A DNA stretch of 41,727 bases from NCBI GenBank assembly GCA_019359515.1, contig JAHHHC010000051.1:1-41727 (forward strand), given 5' to 3'. Below the pieces are notes generated by a model, which saw only the letters and a program-made list of their open reading frames with translations, made no database searches and had not been told where the DNA came from. Below, in pieces: positions 9,259 to 17,648 of the stretch (positions within the stretch are counted from its first letter, which is position 1; each line of letters opens with the position of its first letter). The DNA is from Desmonostoc vinosum HA7617-LM4. Lineage in GTDB: Bacteria > Cyanobacteriota > Cyanobacteriia > Cyanobacteriales > Nostocaceae. Position numbers and translations under genes: made by a program.

Positions 9259-10049
9259 GTGTATGTCCTTCCATCAGTTGGGAAATTATTTAGTTTCGAT
9301 ACCTTTGAGCTAAGAATAATTAGAGATTTGGTTGAGCTACATTCTCGCCTAACAAATAGTTGAAGTGTTAGGCTGATTACTTGAACTCAATCAAACTTGT
9401 TACTATTAGCGTTGATTGAAGCATTACTAAACTAGTCAATACGCCAAAATATGTTTATAAATAAAAAATCAACTAGTATGAATGATACATACCTAAATAT
9501 TTTATTTAATCGCATTTATAAATAGCGTTAGTGCTTGATTTAGTATTAACATTGTAGACACAAGTAAAATGATTTAGTTAAAATCCAAAAATTTAGATTG
9601 AAGATAAGTAAACCAATTATGTCTCTAAATTTTTATAAACTTTGCATAAAACTTATCTGCTACTGTTGAGAATGACAGTTTTTTTAGGGTGAATATTGTT
9701 TAGCATCGATTTTAGGCAGTAAAAACCTGATCCACGCTTTTTATTAAAAAGTAGGATATTCCTCACAAGAGGGTGAGGTTTAGTGCTTTAAATAAATTTT
9801 GATAAAAATTAAATTATTTATGTCCCACATTTTGCAGAGCATACGGAACTTGCTTAGCTAAGTCTAGCCCCAAGAAATAACAATGAAAAGCGCTATCTGA
9901 TGAAATAATTAGAAAAAATTAAGATTTTTCATTTATTTGGTAACTCCGAGATCTGGAACACATACTCAATTTCTTTAACAAAATACATTAAGAATATTAA
10001 AACTGAGAGCAAAATTTTTGTTATTAATTTTCGGTTTAGTGTTTTTTTG
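9259..10049. other. AT-rich 790-bp intergenic region
   Basis: No credible gene is visible. A hairpin with 8-bp arms (9347-9354 and 9366-9373, loop 11) lies about 90-115 bases upstream of the leader peptide start and could sit in its 5' leader. A second small hairpin (CCTCAC/GTGAGG) is near 9760-9780. The rest is low-complexity AT-rich DNA that must carry the divergent promoters. Confidence 0.5.
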
Positions 10050-10340
10050 GTGCTAAAATCTACGACTGTAGATGAGATACAAAGTGCTGTAGCTGTGAAA
10101 CAAAATCTCAAACCAAGGATTGCTTTGCTTCGTGAAAAAGCAGGGCTTACCCAGCTTGAACTTTCACGTCTTGTTGGCGTGACTGAAAGCACTATCCAAA
10201 ACTGGGAAAGTGGCAGAACTGGGACAGATCATATTGAGAGAGTTATTCGGTTTTGCAAAGCTTTAAATTGTCAAGTAGAAGATTTAATTGAGTACGTAAA
10301 TGAATCACCACAAGAACTTGTAGCACCACCAAATTCTTGA
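10050..10340 (+). CDS. XRE/Cro-type helix-turn-helix regulator
   Basis: A helix-turn-helix of the Cro/C1 type spans about residues 22-80: IALLREKAGLTQLELSRLVG, then VTESTIQNWESGR as turn and recognition helix, then a CKALNCQVEDLIEYV tail. It is a small DNA-binding protein, probably dimeric, with no extra effector domain. No ATG is available in frame near the start. GTG at 10050 is taken, with TTG at 10047 equally possible, and no convincing ribosome site is close to either. Such short XRE proteins often act as antitoxins or local repressors, but no toxin gene is adjacent. A small hairpin (10345-10366) follows the stop. Target unknown. Confidence 0.75.
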   Translation: MLKSTTVDEIQSAVAVKQNLKPRIALLREKAGLTQLELSRLVGVTESTIQNWESGRTGTDHIERVIRFCKALNCQVEDLIEYVNESPQELVAPPNS

Positions 10341-10344
10341 AGTG

Positions 10345-10366
10345 ATATCCAACAAATATTGGATAT
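10345..10366 (+). terminator. Hairpin just after the XRE gene
   Basis: Perfect 8-bp arms (ATATCCAA and TTGGATAT) with a 6-base loop start 4 bases after the stop codon. The trailing U-run is weak, so termination is only possible. Confidence 0.4.
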
Positions 10367-10397
10367 TGATGAATCTTCTTTAACAGCTACCTATGAG

Positions 10398-10605
10398 AAT
10401 AATTCGTAATGACGCTCGAGGACTCGCTAACGCTACGCTAACGTAGTTCGTAATGACGCGACGCTCCTGTGTCGCTCTAAGCGAAGCTATGCCGTAGGCT
10501 TTACGCTGACGCTCGTACCTCGCTAACGCTTCGCTAACGCTATCGAGGACTCGCTCTAAGCGAAGCTATGCCGCAGGCTTTACGCTACGAAGTGCGTAAT
10601 TAATA
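10398..10605 (-). repeat. Composite dispersed repeat, inverted copy with internal duplication
   Basis: It carries the inverse of the 8265 and 17361 repeats: the segment GCTCTAAGCGAAGCTATGCC occurs twice here (near 10475 and near 10553), along with CTAACGCTTCGCTAACGC blocks and ATTACG ends. It has no coding potential. Confidence 0.7.
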
Positions 10606-10677
10606 TATAGGTATGTGCTACAAGGTCTTTAGAGGGGCGATCGCATTCACAGTTAAAGAAGGGGGCGTTGCTGAATA

Positions 10678-10766
10678 ATACCAATTCTCTAAAATTCGGC
10701 TACACATTCAAACTCCGAAACCCATACTAAATAAGAGTTTCTTAATTACGAACTACGAATTGGTAT
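10678..10766. repeat. Possible 89-bp MITE-like element
   Basis: Perfect 10-bp inverted ends (ATACCAATTC at 10678-10687 and GAATTGGTAT at 10757-10766) enclose about 69 bp with no gene. The ends contain TA next to CCAATT, as in IS630/Tc1-type small elements. No second full copy is seen in the window. Confidence 0.4.
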
Positions 10767-10962
10767 AATGGGATGATTGAGGTTGACGCGGTGAGTCCAG
10801 TGAGTAAAGGAGGGTTTCCCTCCGCAGGCAACTGCGTTAGCGCAGCGTTAGCGAGCTTGCGAGCGTCACCCAGAGGGAGACACGGAGACGTGGTGATTAT
10901 GTATTGATGCAAACTCTCAAATCATCCCGCAATTATGCAACGCCAAGAAGGGATATTAATGA
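10767..10962. other. Repeat-rich gap before the deacetylase 3' end
   Basis: It holds GC-rich palindromic filler (GGAGGGTTTCCCTCC near 10807 and GCGTTAGCGCAGCGTTAGCG near 10834) resembling the dispersed repeats elsewhere in the window. No gene is seen. Confidence 0.5.
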
Positions 10963-11661
10963 TTATCTGGGAACTTGCTTGCGATCGCATAACTCTAATT
11001 GCCGCCATAGAGTATCAACAGTGACAAATTCATAGCCTTGTTGTAGTAGTTGAGGAATGAGGACTTGAATTGTCGCAGCGGCATCTTGTCCACCACAAGC
11101 GCCATCATGCAAGACAATCAACGAACCGTTTTGAACTTGACTAATCACTCGTTGCGCTACGGTGGTAACACCCGGTCGCACCCAATCTTCTGGTACGATG
11201 CTCCACATTACAGGGCGATACTTCCACTGAAGAAATAATTTTAAAGTCGTAGGTGTAAATAAACCGTTGGGGGGACGCACATCCCGTACTTGTTCAGGCT
11301 GTAAATCACAAGCGTTGTAGATGGCAACTTGGGTTTTTTCTAAGCTGTCTTTAAGATTTGTGGGGGATAATGTGGCAAAAGAACGATGATCGTAGCCATG
11401 CAATCCGATCCAGTGTCCCCGATCGCTAACAGCTTTCGCGATCGCTGGTGAACGGTTAACGCAAGCGCCCAACCAAAAAAAACTAGCTTTAATGTTGTAG
11501 CGGTCTAAAACTGCCAACACTTGGGGTGTGTACTGGGGATGAGGCCCGTCATCAAACGTCAGAGCAATCACTTTGGAGTTGCGATCGCCACCCCACAAAC
11601 AGTTGGGAAAAGTCGGTTGCAGAATGCGATAAAAAATCGGATATAAGGGAGCTAGTTGCAT
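10963..11661 (-). CDS. Polysaccharide deacetylase family protein (NodB homology domain)
   Basis: The 232 residues cover one NodB-type carbohydrate esterase 4 domain. Motif 1 is TFDDGP (35-40) with the base and metal-binding Asp pair. Motif 2 is HGYDH, with metal ligands His88 and His92. RPPNG is motif 3, and LIVLHDG near the C-terminus is motif 5. The set predicts an active metal-dependent N- or O-deacetylase acting on an N-acetylated glycan such as peptidoglycan or exopolysaccharide. No classical signal peptide is obvious, although the first 20 residues are mildly hydrophobic. It lies 56 bp downstream of the RmlD-like reductase on the same strand, which suggests a cell-envelope or polysaccharide pair. 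The exact substrate is unknown. Confidence 0.88.
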   Translation of the reverse strand: MQLAPLYPIFYRILQPTFPNCLWGGDRNSKVIALTFDDGPHPQYTPQVLAVLDRYNIKASFFWLGACVNRSPAIAKAVSDRGHWIGLHGYDHRSFATLSPTNLKDSLEKTQVAIYNACDLQPEQVRDVRPPNGLFTPTTLKLFLQWKYRPVMWSIVPEDWVRPGVTTVAQRVISQVQNGSLIVLHDGACGGQDAAATIQVLIPQLLQQGYEFVTVDTLWRQLELCDRKQVPR

Positions 11662-11717
11662 CTTAAGTCTTAAATTGCTTTAAAAACGCCAGTTGAACTT
11701 GGTGGGGACTGAGAATT

Positions 11718-12584
11718 TTAAGCTAATTCCTGTAATTGTTCTCGCAAGGATAAAGGCTGATAACCTAAATCAAAGGCTTGAGAACTGTCTAAAGAAACAT
11801 CCCCTGGTCTAGGCGCTGCCATTTTCACATCTTGTTGTCGGCAACTTTTTAACCCAGTAAGAGGTAGTTGAAATACCTCTGTTAATAACCGTCCAAAATC
11901 GTAGCGAGAAATTCGCTCTTTTCCTCCTAAATGAATTAGTCCATTGATTTTAGTCAATGCTAACAACAAACCTTTAGCAGCAGTGTTACCGCTAACTGGG
12001 GTACGAAATTCATCTATAAATAATTTTAGTTCTTTTCCTTCTTGTAAGGTTTGGATAAATGGCTGTATAAAACTTTTAGCTGTGGGTGTTGCCATGCCGA
12101 ACATTAACGGCATCCGGCAGACTGCGGTCAGAGGATATCGCTCTAGCATACCTGTTTCAGCTAAAACTTTTTGCTCACCATAAATATTGACAGGGCATAC
12201 GGGATCTGTCTCCCGATAAGGAGCATTTAAGCCATCAAAAACTAAGTCTGTGGATGTAAAAACACAACGGATAGATTTATCTGCACAAAGCCCAGCAATA
12301 TTGCAGGATGCTGTCACGTTAATTGTATATGATTCTTCTGGATGAGTTTGACAAAAATTTGGTTGTGATTGTGCAGCAGTATGAATAACTGCCGCTGGAT
12401 TAATATCATTAAATAAACGCTTCAATTCCTGAAAATTTGTTAAATCTACTTTCCAAGTTTTGATACCTGGTATGTCTAAATGATGCACGAAATAAGTACT
12501 ATAAACTTCCCAATCTGGCTTTGCTAGATGGCAAAGATTCCATCCTAGAAAACCACTAGCTCCAGTAATCAATAATTTTTTCAT
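11718..12584 (-). CDS. RmlD-like NAD(P)-dependent sugar-nucleotide reductase (extended SDR)
   Basis: The 288-residue protein has a Rossmann fold with the GASGFLG dinucleotide-binding motif (8-14). The SDR catalytic set is visible as STD (111-113) and YGEQK (Tyr135, Lys139). Overall layout and length match the dTDP-4-dehydrorhamnose reductase family. However, many cyanobacterial relatives lie outside rhamnose operons, and no rmlA, rmlB or rmlC is present here. The protein should be cytosolic and reduce or epimerise a nucleotide sugar or related substrate. It probably forms a two-gene unit with the deacetylase downstream. Confidence 0.82.
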   Translation of the reverse strand: MKKLLITGASGFLGWNLCHLAKPDWEVYSTYFVHHLDIPGIKTWKVDLTNFQELKRLFNDINPAAVIHTAAQSQPNFCQTHPEESYTINVTASCNIAGLCADKSIRCVFTSTDLVFDGLNAPYRETDPVCPVNIYGEQKVLAETGMLERYPLTAVCRMPLMFGMATPTAKSFIQPFIQTLQEGKELKLFIDEFRTPVSGNTAAKGLLLALTKINGLIHLGGKERISRYDFGRLLTEVFQLPLTGLKSCRQQDVKMAAPRPGDVSLDSSQAFDLGYQPLSLREQLQELA

Positions 12585-12788
12585 ATTTAAGAAATCATTG
12601 AGCGATCGCCAACGATAAATAAGGAAATTCCAGATAAAAAAATATCCAAAGGGAGTGGGGAGTCGGGAGTCGGGAGTTATGTAGGGTGTATCAATTCCAG
12701 AAACCCTTAACTTACAGAGAAATTATTCGTTATGACGCACCCTACTAACTTGTGTTTTTCATCTCACCTCAGAGCAAAACACAGCAAC

Positions 12789-13532
12789 CTATTGCAGCAA
12801 TTTTTGAAATTGCTGATTATTACGCACTTTATTAAAATCTTGATCAGTTTTCGCTAGTTTTTTATACTTATCAGGAGCAAGCTGAATTGCTTTATCTAAA
12901 TTTTCAATTGCTAATTCTAAATTGTTTTGTAAAGCATAAGAACAAGCTTTGTTGTAATATGCTTCATGCTTATCCGGCTTGATAGCGATCGCTTTATCGT
13001 AAGATACAATCGCTTCTTTGTAGCGTTGCAACTTAGTTAGGGCGATACCTCGATTAATTAAAGCTTCATATTTATCTGGTTTGATGGCGATTGCTTTATT
13101 GTAAGATGCGATCGCCTCTTTGTAGCGCTGTAAGGATGTTAAAGCATTACCACGGTTGTACCAAGCTTCATCCTTTTTCGTGTTGATGGTAATTGCTTGG
13201 TCGTAAGATGTGATCGCCTCTTTGTAGCGGTGTAAAGATGCTAAAGCATTACCACGGTTAATCCAGGTTTCAGAACTTTCAGATTTGATTGCTAGAGCTT
13301 GCTCGTAGGATGCGATCGCTTCTTTGTAGCGTTGTGCATCTAAAAAATTATTACCTTGGTTAAAAAAATCTTCCGCCTTTTGACTAGCTTTTGCTTCTAT
13401 CAGCAGCTGAGCTACATTATTTTCTTGTACAACTTGTTTAGTGTTTTCTGTTGATGAAGTTGAGCTATCGCTACACCCAAATGTCAAGAAAATAATTAAA
13501 CTAGAGGCAACTAAACAGCGCCCATAGACCAT
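12789..13532 (-). CDS. TPR-repeat lipoprotein
   Basis: The start is placed at the ATG that gives MVYGRCLVASSLIIFLTFGC, a lipoprotein signal peptide with the lipobox Cys at residue 20; the longer open frame up to 13601 would bury it. About five TPR units of 34 residues follow, with the W/Y-x-NRGNAL...QRYKEAI.SY.KAI.IKPD consensus. The first four are nearly identical to one another, also at DNA level with a 102-bp period. The end has a KTDQDFNKVRNNQQFQKLL cap common in cyanobacterial TPR proteins. It is probably anchored to a membrane and acts as a protein-protein scaffold; the partner is unknown. It stands alone. Confidence 0.85.
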   Translation of the reverse strand: MVYGRCLVASSLIIFLTFGCSDSSTSSTENTKQVVQENNVAQLLIEAKASQKAEDFFNQGNNFLDAQRYKEAIASYEQALAIKSESSETWINRGNALASLHRYKEAITSYDQAITINTKKDEAWYNRGNALTSLQRYKEAIASYNKAIAIKPDKYEALINRGIALTKLQRYKEAIVSYDKAIAIKPDKHEAYYNKACSYALQNNLELAIENLDKAIQLAPDKYKKLAKTDQDFNKVRNNQQFQKLLQ

Positions 13533-13997
13533 GCTGCACCTACAGAACTCGTAAGATAATGCTGAATTTTGTTCAGATTTACAAATAGTATCAAAGTACA
13601 CTACTTTTTATCAATTATGTTTTGTATTTTTAGGATACAGAAAATCTTATAACTACTATCAAGTAAATTTAATATTAGCATAATACGACACAAATAAGCA
13701 CATTAGTAGGTTTTTAGCTGAATATTACACACAGCAGAAACAGTCCTTGTATCTGAAGGTAGATAAAAAACACACCCTTTATGAGTGGTTTGATTTAATT
13801 GCGAATTAGTTTTATGCATCTAAATAATTAGACATCGCACACCAGTTACTCAAACTCTGGGAATTAGAGCGAAGTGTCCCAATTTTTAAGACAAGCACGC
13901 GCAAACAAATAGCTCACAACAAGGAAATAAAAATCTTTTTTCTTTCCCTCATGAGCTAATTTTGTGGAATTGAACCTACTGGGGCAAAATAGAAAGC
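13533..13997. other. Intergenic region between divergent genes
   Basis: This 465-bp stretch separates the TPR lipoprotein and the pentapeptide-repeat gene. It is AT-rich. I see no gene, clear hairpin terminator or repeat in it; promoters for both flanking genes are expected. Confidence 0.5.
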
Positions 13998-15353
13998 ATG
14001 ACGATTGAATCTAACTACTCGAATCTACCAACCTCAGAACCTGTGCCAGAATACGACGACCTGCAACCAGATGACTTTGAAGGAAGCGGATGTGAAAATA
14101 ATCTAACCCCCGAAGGACTAGCTACACAACAAGCACTCGCTGCTATTACGTCTTTGCAATCTCCGCAAAATACAACTACTCTCAAACAAGCTCGTTCGCT
14201 TTTTAGGCAATACACTAGTGATCGATTCACGGTTAAACCAAGGGCATTATTGCTGATGCTGATGGCGATCGCCATCACTATCATTGGATTTGCTACAAAT
14301 AACTCGATCATAGGTCTTCTCGGAACCGTAGCAACTTTGTTGTTGTCTGTAGCGATGCTATTGCCTTGGTTGCAATTTTTACTTAGTGAGTGGTTTTCAC
14401 CCCAAGACCGCACGCTGTTTGTGGCTTTTTTGGGGCTACTAGTAGCAATTTTCGGCTTAGTCAGGTTTACCGGAGTGGGCGATCGCCTACTTGCTTGGGG
14501 ACGTAAAATTAACTGGGAAGCCTCTGGTACACTAGCAGAATGGTTTGGTGCTTTGGGACAAATTTTGATTGCTATTATTGCCGTTTATGTAGCCTGGCGA
14601 CAATACGTGATATCCAAAGACCTGACAATTCAACAAAACCTGCTCACAGTTCAGCAAAACATCATTACTCAACAGCAAACGATCGATTCTTATTTTCAAG
14701 GCGTTTCCGACTTAGTATTAGATGAAGAAGGATTATTAGAAGATTGGCCCCAAGAAAGAGCGATCGCCGAAGGACGCACAGCAGCAATTTTGAGTAGTGT
14801 CGATGGCAGTGGTAAAGCCAAGATTCTCCGTTTTCTGTCTCGTTCTAAATTGCTGACACCCCTAAAACGCGATCGTCGTTTAGGTCGAGCCATTCTCAAT
14901 GGTGTTGGTGGTTACGCCGAAGACCGCTTAGAAGGTGTGCGTGTCATCGACTTAGGCGTCATGTTAGCCGCAGCCGATCTTTCTGGTACAGACTTGCGTT
15001 GGACTGATCTGAGCGAAGCTAATCTTGTCCGTGCCAATCTCAGTGATTGTGATTTAGTCAAAGCCAACCTTTCCCGCACAATTTTATATGATGGCAATCT
15101 CAGTGGTGCAGACTTAAATACAACTCGTCTGTTTTATGGTTCCCATGAGCAAGCATCACCCCGCAGTCGCACCGAACCCCCAAACTACAAAACTGGCGAA
15201 CACACTGGTGCAGTCGTAGAAAACGCTGATTTCACCAATGCAAAACGGATGTCTGAGTCAATACGTCACTATTGTTGCGCCTGGGGTGGTGAAGCAACCA
15301 GAGGTACTATTCCCGGTGGTTGTGAAGGCATTCCCAACAAACTAAATAGATAA
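13998..15353 (+). CDS. Membrane protein with C-terminal pentapeptide repeats
   Basis: The 451 residues begin with an acidic, probably disordered stretch (1-75). About four hydrophobic segments follow (near 82-104, 105-130, 141-158 and 180-200). Next comes a Gln-rich coiled region (QQNLLTVQQNIITQQQ) and a soluble part. Near residues 318-370 are A(D/N)Lxx pentapeptide repeats (ADLSGTDLRWTDLSEANLVRANLSD), which fold as a right-handed quadrilateral helix. The C-terminal tail has a Cys-Cys pair (HYCCAW). It is an integral membrane protein of unknown role; pentapeptide domains usually serve as binding surfaces. It is convergent with the Uma2 gene with only 1 bp between stop codons. Confidence 0.83.
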   Translation: MTIESNYSNLPTSEPVPEYDDLQPDDFEGSGCENNLTPEGLATQQALAAITSLQSPQNTTTLKQARSLFRQYTSDRFTVKPRALLLMLMAIAITIIGFATNNSIIGLLGTVATLLLSVAMLLPWLQFLLSEWFSPQDRTLFVAFLGLLVAIFGLVRFTGVGDRLLAWGRKINWEASGTLAEWFGALGQILIAIIAVYVAWRQYVISKDLTIQQNLLTVQQNIITQQQTIDSYFQGVSDLVLDEEGLLEDWPQERAIAEGRTAAILSSVDGSGKAKILRFLSRSKLLTPLKRDRRLGRAILNGVGGYAEDRLEGVRVIDLGVMLAAADLSGTDLRWTDLSEANLVRANLSDCDLVKANLSRTILYDGNLSGADLNTTRLFYGSHEQASPRSRTEPPNYKTGEHTGAVVENADFTNAKRMSESIRHYCCAWGGEATRGTIPGGCEGIPNKLNR

Positions 15354-15354
15354 T

Positions 15355-15927
15355 TTATGATTCAAAAACTACGTCTTCGTAAAGTGATGCGATTGTTTCC
15401 TCAAAATTTACACTGTTAAGTCGAAATGATTTATTTTCTGCTATGTAGGATTGCAAAACCCACAGTCCTTCATCATTGCGACGAAAACATTCGACTCGTT
15501 GGCGTTTTGTATTAATTAATACATATTCTTGTAAACTTTCCAGCACTTGATAATCTGCGAATTTGTCGCCCCGGTCAAAGGCTTCAGTAGAATCAGATAA
15601 AACTTCAACAATTAAACAGGGGAACCTTTTATAAGCTGGCGTTTCTTTGTCTCGTTGATCGCAAGTAACCATCACATCGGGATAATAAAAGCGATTAAGA
15701 GCTTCAATACGTGCTTTCATATCAGCGATATAAACACGGCAACCAGAACCCCGCACATGACTACGGAGGAGCGCAAACAAGTTTCCGGCAACAGTGACAT
15801 GGGGGTCAAGCGCTCCAGCCATGGCGTAGATGTAGCCGTCAATATATTCGTGTTTGGTAGAACTTTGTTCCTCTAGTTTGAGGTACTCTTCAGGGGTAAA
15901 GTAGTTTTGATCGGCGATCGCTATCAT
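15355..15927 (-). CDS. Uma2 family protein (PD-(D/E)XK restriction-endonuclease-like fold)
   Basis: The 190 residues fit the Uma2 (formerly DUF820) family, which is greatly expanded in cyanobacteria. Visible hallmarks are the N-terminal FTPEEYLKLEEQS and KHEYIDG segments, YYPDVMVTC with the active-site Asp, and LIVEVLSDST with the acidic residue. The fold predicts a metal-dependent nuclease. The biological role of the family is unsettled; some copies may be domesticated transposon or defence genes. It is a full-length copy with no break. A 110-bp gap separates it from the isoaspartyl peptidase gene on the same strand. Confidence 0.88.
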   Translation of the reverse strand: MIAIADQNYFTPEEYLKLEEQSSTKHEYIDGYIYAMAGALDPHVTVAGNLFALLRSHVRGSGCRVYIADMKARIEALNRFYYPDVMVTCDQRDKETPAYKRFPCLIVEVLSDSTEAFDRGDKFADYQVLESLQEYVLINTKRQRVECFRRNDEGLWVLQSYIAENKSFRLNSVNFEETIASLYEDVVFES

Positions 15928-16036
15928 AATGGAAGGGAACAGGGAACAGATTAATGAAATTATTTGCGTGGGTAGGGAGTAAGAGGTTATTTGAAAAGTC
16001 TAAATTAATACTAGCTCTTAGTCCCTTTTACATGAT

Positions 16037-16993
16037 TTAGCAATAACTTGTGAGTTCGTCGTTGCCAGTCCACTCTAAAGTATCACCAATCTGTTCGCCG
16101 TCATGGTAGGCTGCAAGTAAGATTTCGCTAGTTTTACCCCAAGCGATCGCGCCATTGGCGTCTAGTGCGATCGCTCCTAAATCCCTTTTGTTGTGATGTG
16201 CTTCTGTAAATGAGCGCTGCATGGCATCCTTGAGAAACATACCATCAGTCACACGCACTACAATTCTTGCTGCTAAACACTCATCGATGATATCTTCACC
16301 AATCCCTGTACAACTAACAGCAGCATATTCTGTAGCATAATTACCCGCAGGCATCGCAGAATCACTTACTCTGCCAATACGTTCAAAGCCTTTACCACCT
16401 GTGGAGGTTGCAGCAGCCAGTTTACCGTTTGTATCTAAAGCTACTACTCCAATTGTACCCCGGCGGGCATTGCTAGTTTCAGCTAGTTCTGGTTCTGCAA
16501 CGACGCTAGCCATCGTACTTTTAAAATTATCATGACGCTCTTGTATCCACTCTTGTAAGCGCAATTCAGTCAGAGCATTATAAGTGGGAAGTTGCAATTC
16601 TCGCGCCAATTCAGCTGAACCGTAATCCGACAGTACCCGATCTGGTGAAGTTTGAAGAAATTGCGCCAATTCAATCGGATTTTTCACCCGTGAGACATTA
16701 ATCACACCACTAAAACGCCCTAATGCGCCATCCATTAAAGAGGCACTCATGCGGATTTGACCATCAGATTGTAATACTGAACCAGTACCAGCATTAAAGC
16801 GGGGATCATTTTCTAACATGTAGCATCCTTGTACTACTGCCTCGGAGGCAGTTGTTCCCGACAGTAACAGAGAATAGACTTCTTCTACTACTGTATGAAG
16901 CGATCGGCGCACCGCCTCTAATCCTCCTTTACCGTGGAGAGAACTACCAGCTCCCCCATGAATAATTAATTTAGGTTGCACCTGTAGCTCCAT
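16037..16993 (-). CDS. Isoaspartyl peptidase / L-asparaginase (plant type, Ntn hydrolase)
   Basis: The 318-residue precursor should self-cleave before Thr180 in the ARRGTIGVVALD motif. This would release an alpha subunit (1-179) and a beta subunit whose new N-terminal Thr is the nucleophile. Other family marks are IHGGAG near the N-terminus, NAGTGSVL (68-75) and the TSTGG segment in the beta chain. It removes beta-aspartyl residues from isoaspartyl dipeptides and has asparaginase activity; in heterocystous cyanobacteria such enzymes also degrade beta-aspartyl-arginine released from cyanophycin. That link is family knowledge, not shown here. The short DUF2256 gene lies 23 bp upstream on the same strand and may share its mRNA. 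Confidence 0.92.
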   Translation of the reverse strand: MELQVQPKLIIHGGAGSSLHGKGGLEAVRRSLHTVVEEVYSLLLSGTTASEAVVQGCYMLENDPRFNAGTGSVLQSDGQIRMSASLMDGALGRFSGVINVSRVKNPIELAQFLQTSPDRVLSDYGSAELARELQLPTYNALTELRLQEWIQERHDNFKSTMASVVAEPELAETSNARRGTIGVVALDTNGKLAAATSTGGKGFERIGRVSDSAMPAGNYATEYAAVSCTGIGEDIIDECLAARIVVRVTDGMFLKDAMQRSFTEAHHNKRDLGAIALDANGAIAWGKTSEILLAAYHDGEQIGDTLEWTGNDELTSYC

Positions 16994-17016
16994 TTACCCC
17001 TTGTAATATTTGTATT

Positions 17017-17187
17017 TCAGTCGCGTTTAGTTTCATCTTGAGCCTCAGAACGGCGACGACGACAACGTTCTGAGCAGTATTTTACTTCGTCCCAGCAATC
17101 TTGCCATTTCTTGCGCCATGTAAAAGGACGTTGACATACCGGACAAATTTTTGTAGGTAAGTCAGATTTAGACCGAGCGCGTCCCAT
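17017..17187 (-). CDS. DUF2256 small zinc-ribbon protein, 56 residues
   Basis: This short gene reads MGRARSKSDLPTKICPVCQR at its start. It has Cys pairs CPVC (15, 18) and C38/C42 in YCSERC, with Cys31 between them, and then an Arg-rich RCRRRRSE tail. This is the DUF2256 pattern: KxCPxCxRPFxWRKKW followed by W..V.YCSxxCR. The protein probably binds one zinc ion and is strongly basic; its role is unknown. It ends 23 bp before the isoaspartyl peptidase start, so the two may form an operon. Confidence 0.88.
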   Translation of the reverse strand: MGRARSKSDLPTKICPVCQRPFTWRKKWQDCWDEVKYCSERCRRRRSEAQDETKRD

Positions 17188-17360
17188 ATTAACACCATGC
17201 AGATTTGAGTTTGATTTCTAAGACGGATGGAAGATAATTATAACCAGTTTGCTACAATCGGAGGATACTTTTGATAAACAAATGTAGTGTCAATCCTCTT
17301 ATAGACATATTTTTTCAGTTATTTCTGCTGTAAATGTTAATAGTCTTAGTTAATCTGCTG
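17188..17360. other. Gap upstream of the DUF2256 gene
   Basis: AT-rich DNA with no gene. It should carry the promoter of the DUF2256 and isoaspartyl peptidase pair. Confidence 0.45.
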
Positions 17361-17580
17361 TTAACCAGTTCCGTGGGTTTAAATCCCCCGATTCCATAAC
17401 CGGCAAGTTTTGTGTTGGTACAAAACTTAATTACGTTAGCGCAGCGTAAAGCCTGCGGCATAGATTCGCTTAGAGCGAGTCCTCGATAGCGTTAGCGAAG
17501 CGGTAGCGAGGTACGAGCGTCAGCGTTAGCGACGCAGGAGCGTCGCGTCATTACAAATTACGAATTACGAATTATTTAAC
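17361..17580 (+). repeat. Composite dispersed repeat, copy 2
   Basis: It matches 8265-8463 in order: TTAACCAGTTCCGTGGGTTT, the AAGTTTTGTGTTGG block, GCGTAAAGCCTGCGGCATAG, TTCGCTTAGAGCGAG and the ATTACGAATTACGAATTATT end. The middle is longer because of extra GCGTTAGCGAAGCGGTAGCG blocks. It ends about 70 bp before the aldolase start. Confidence 0.8.
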
Positions 17581-17648
17581 CAAGTCGCCAATATTAAAAA
17601 TGCTATGTTAAAAGCAAGGTCATTTTCTCAAGTTTGAGGAAAACGCTT

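Noticed and set aside
13533-13601. Longer start for the TPR lipoprotein
   Set aside because: It would place 23 polar residues before a good lipoprotein signal peptide; the internal ATG at 13532 fits export.
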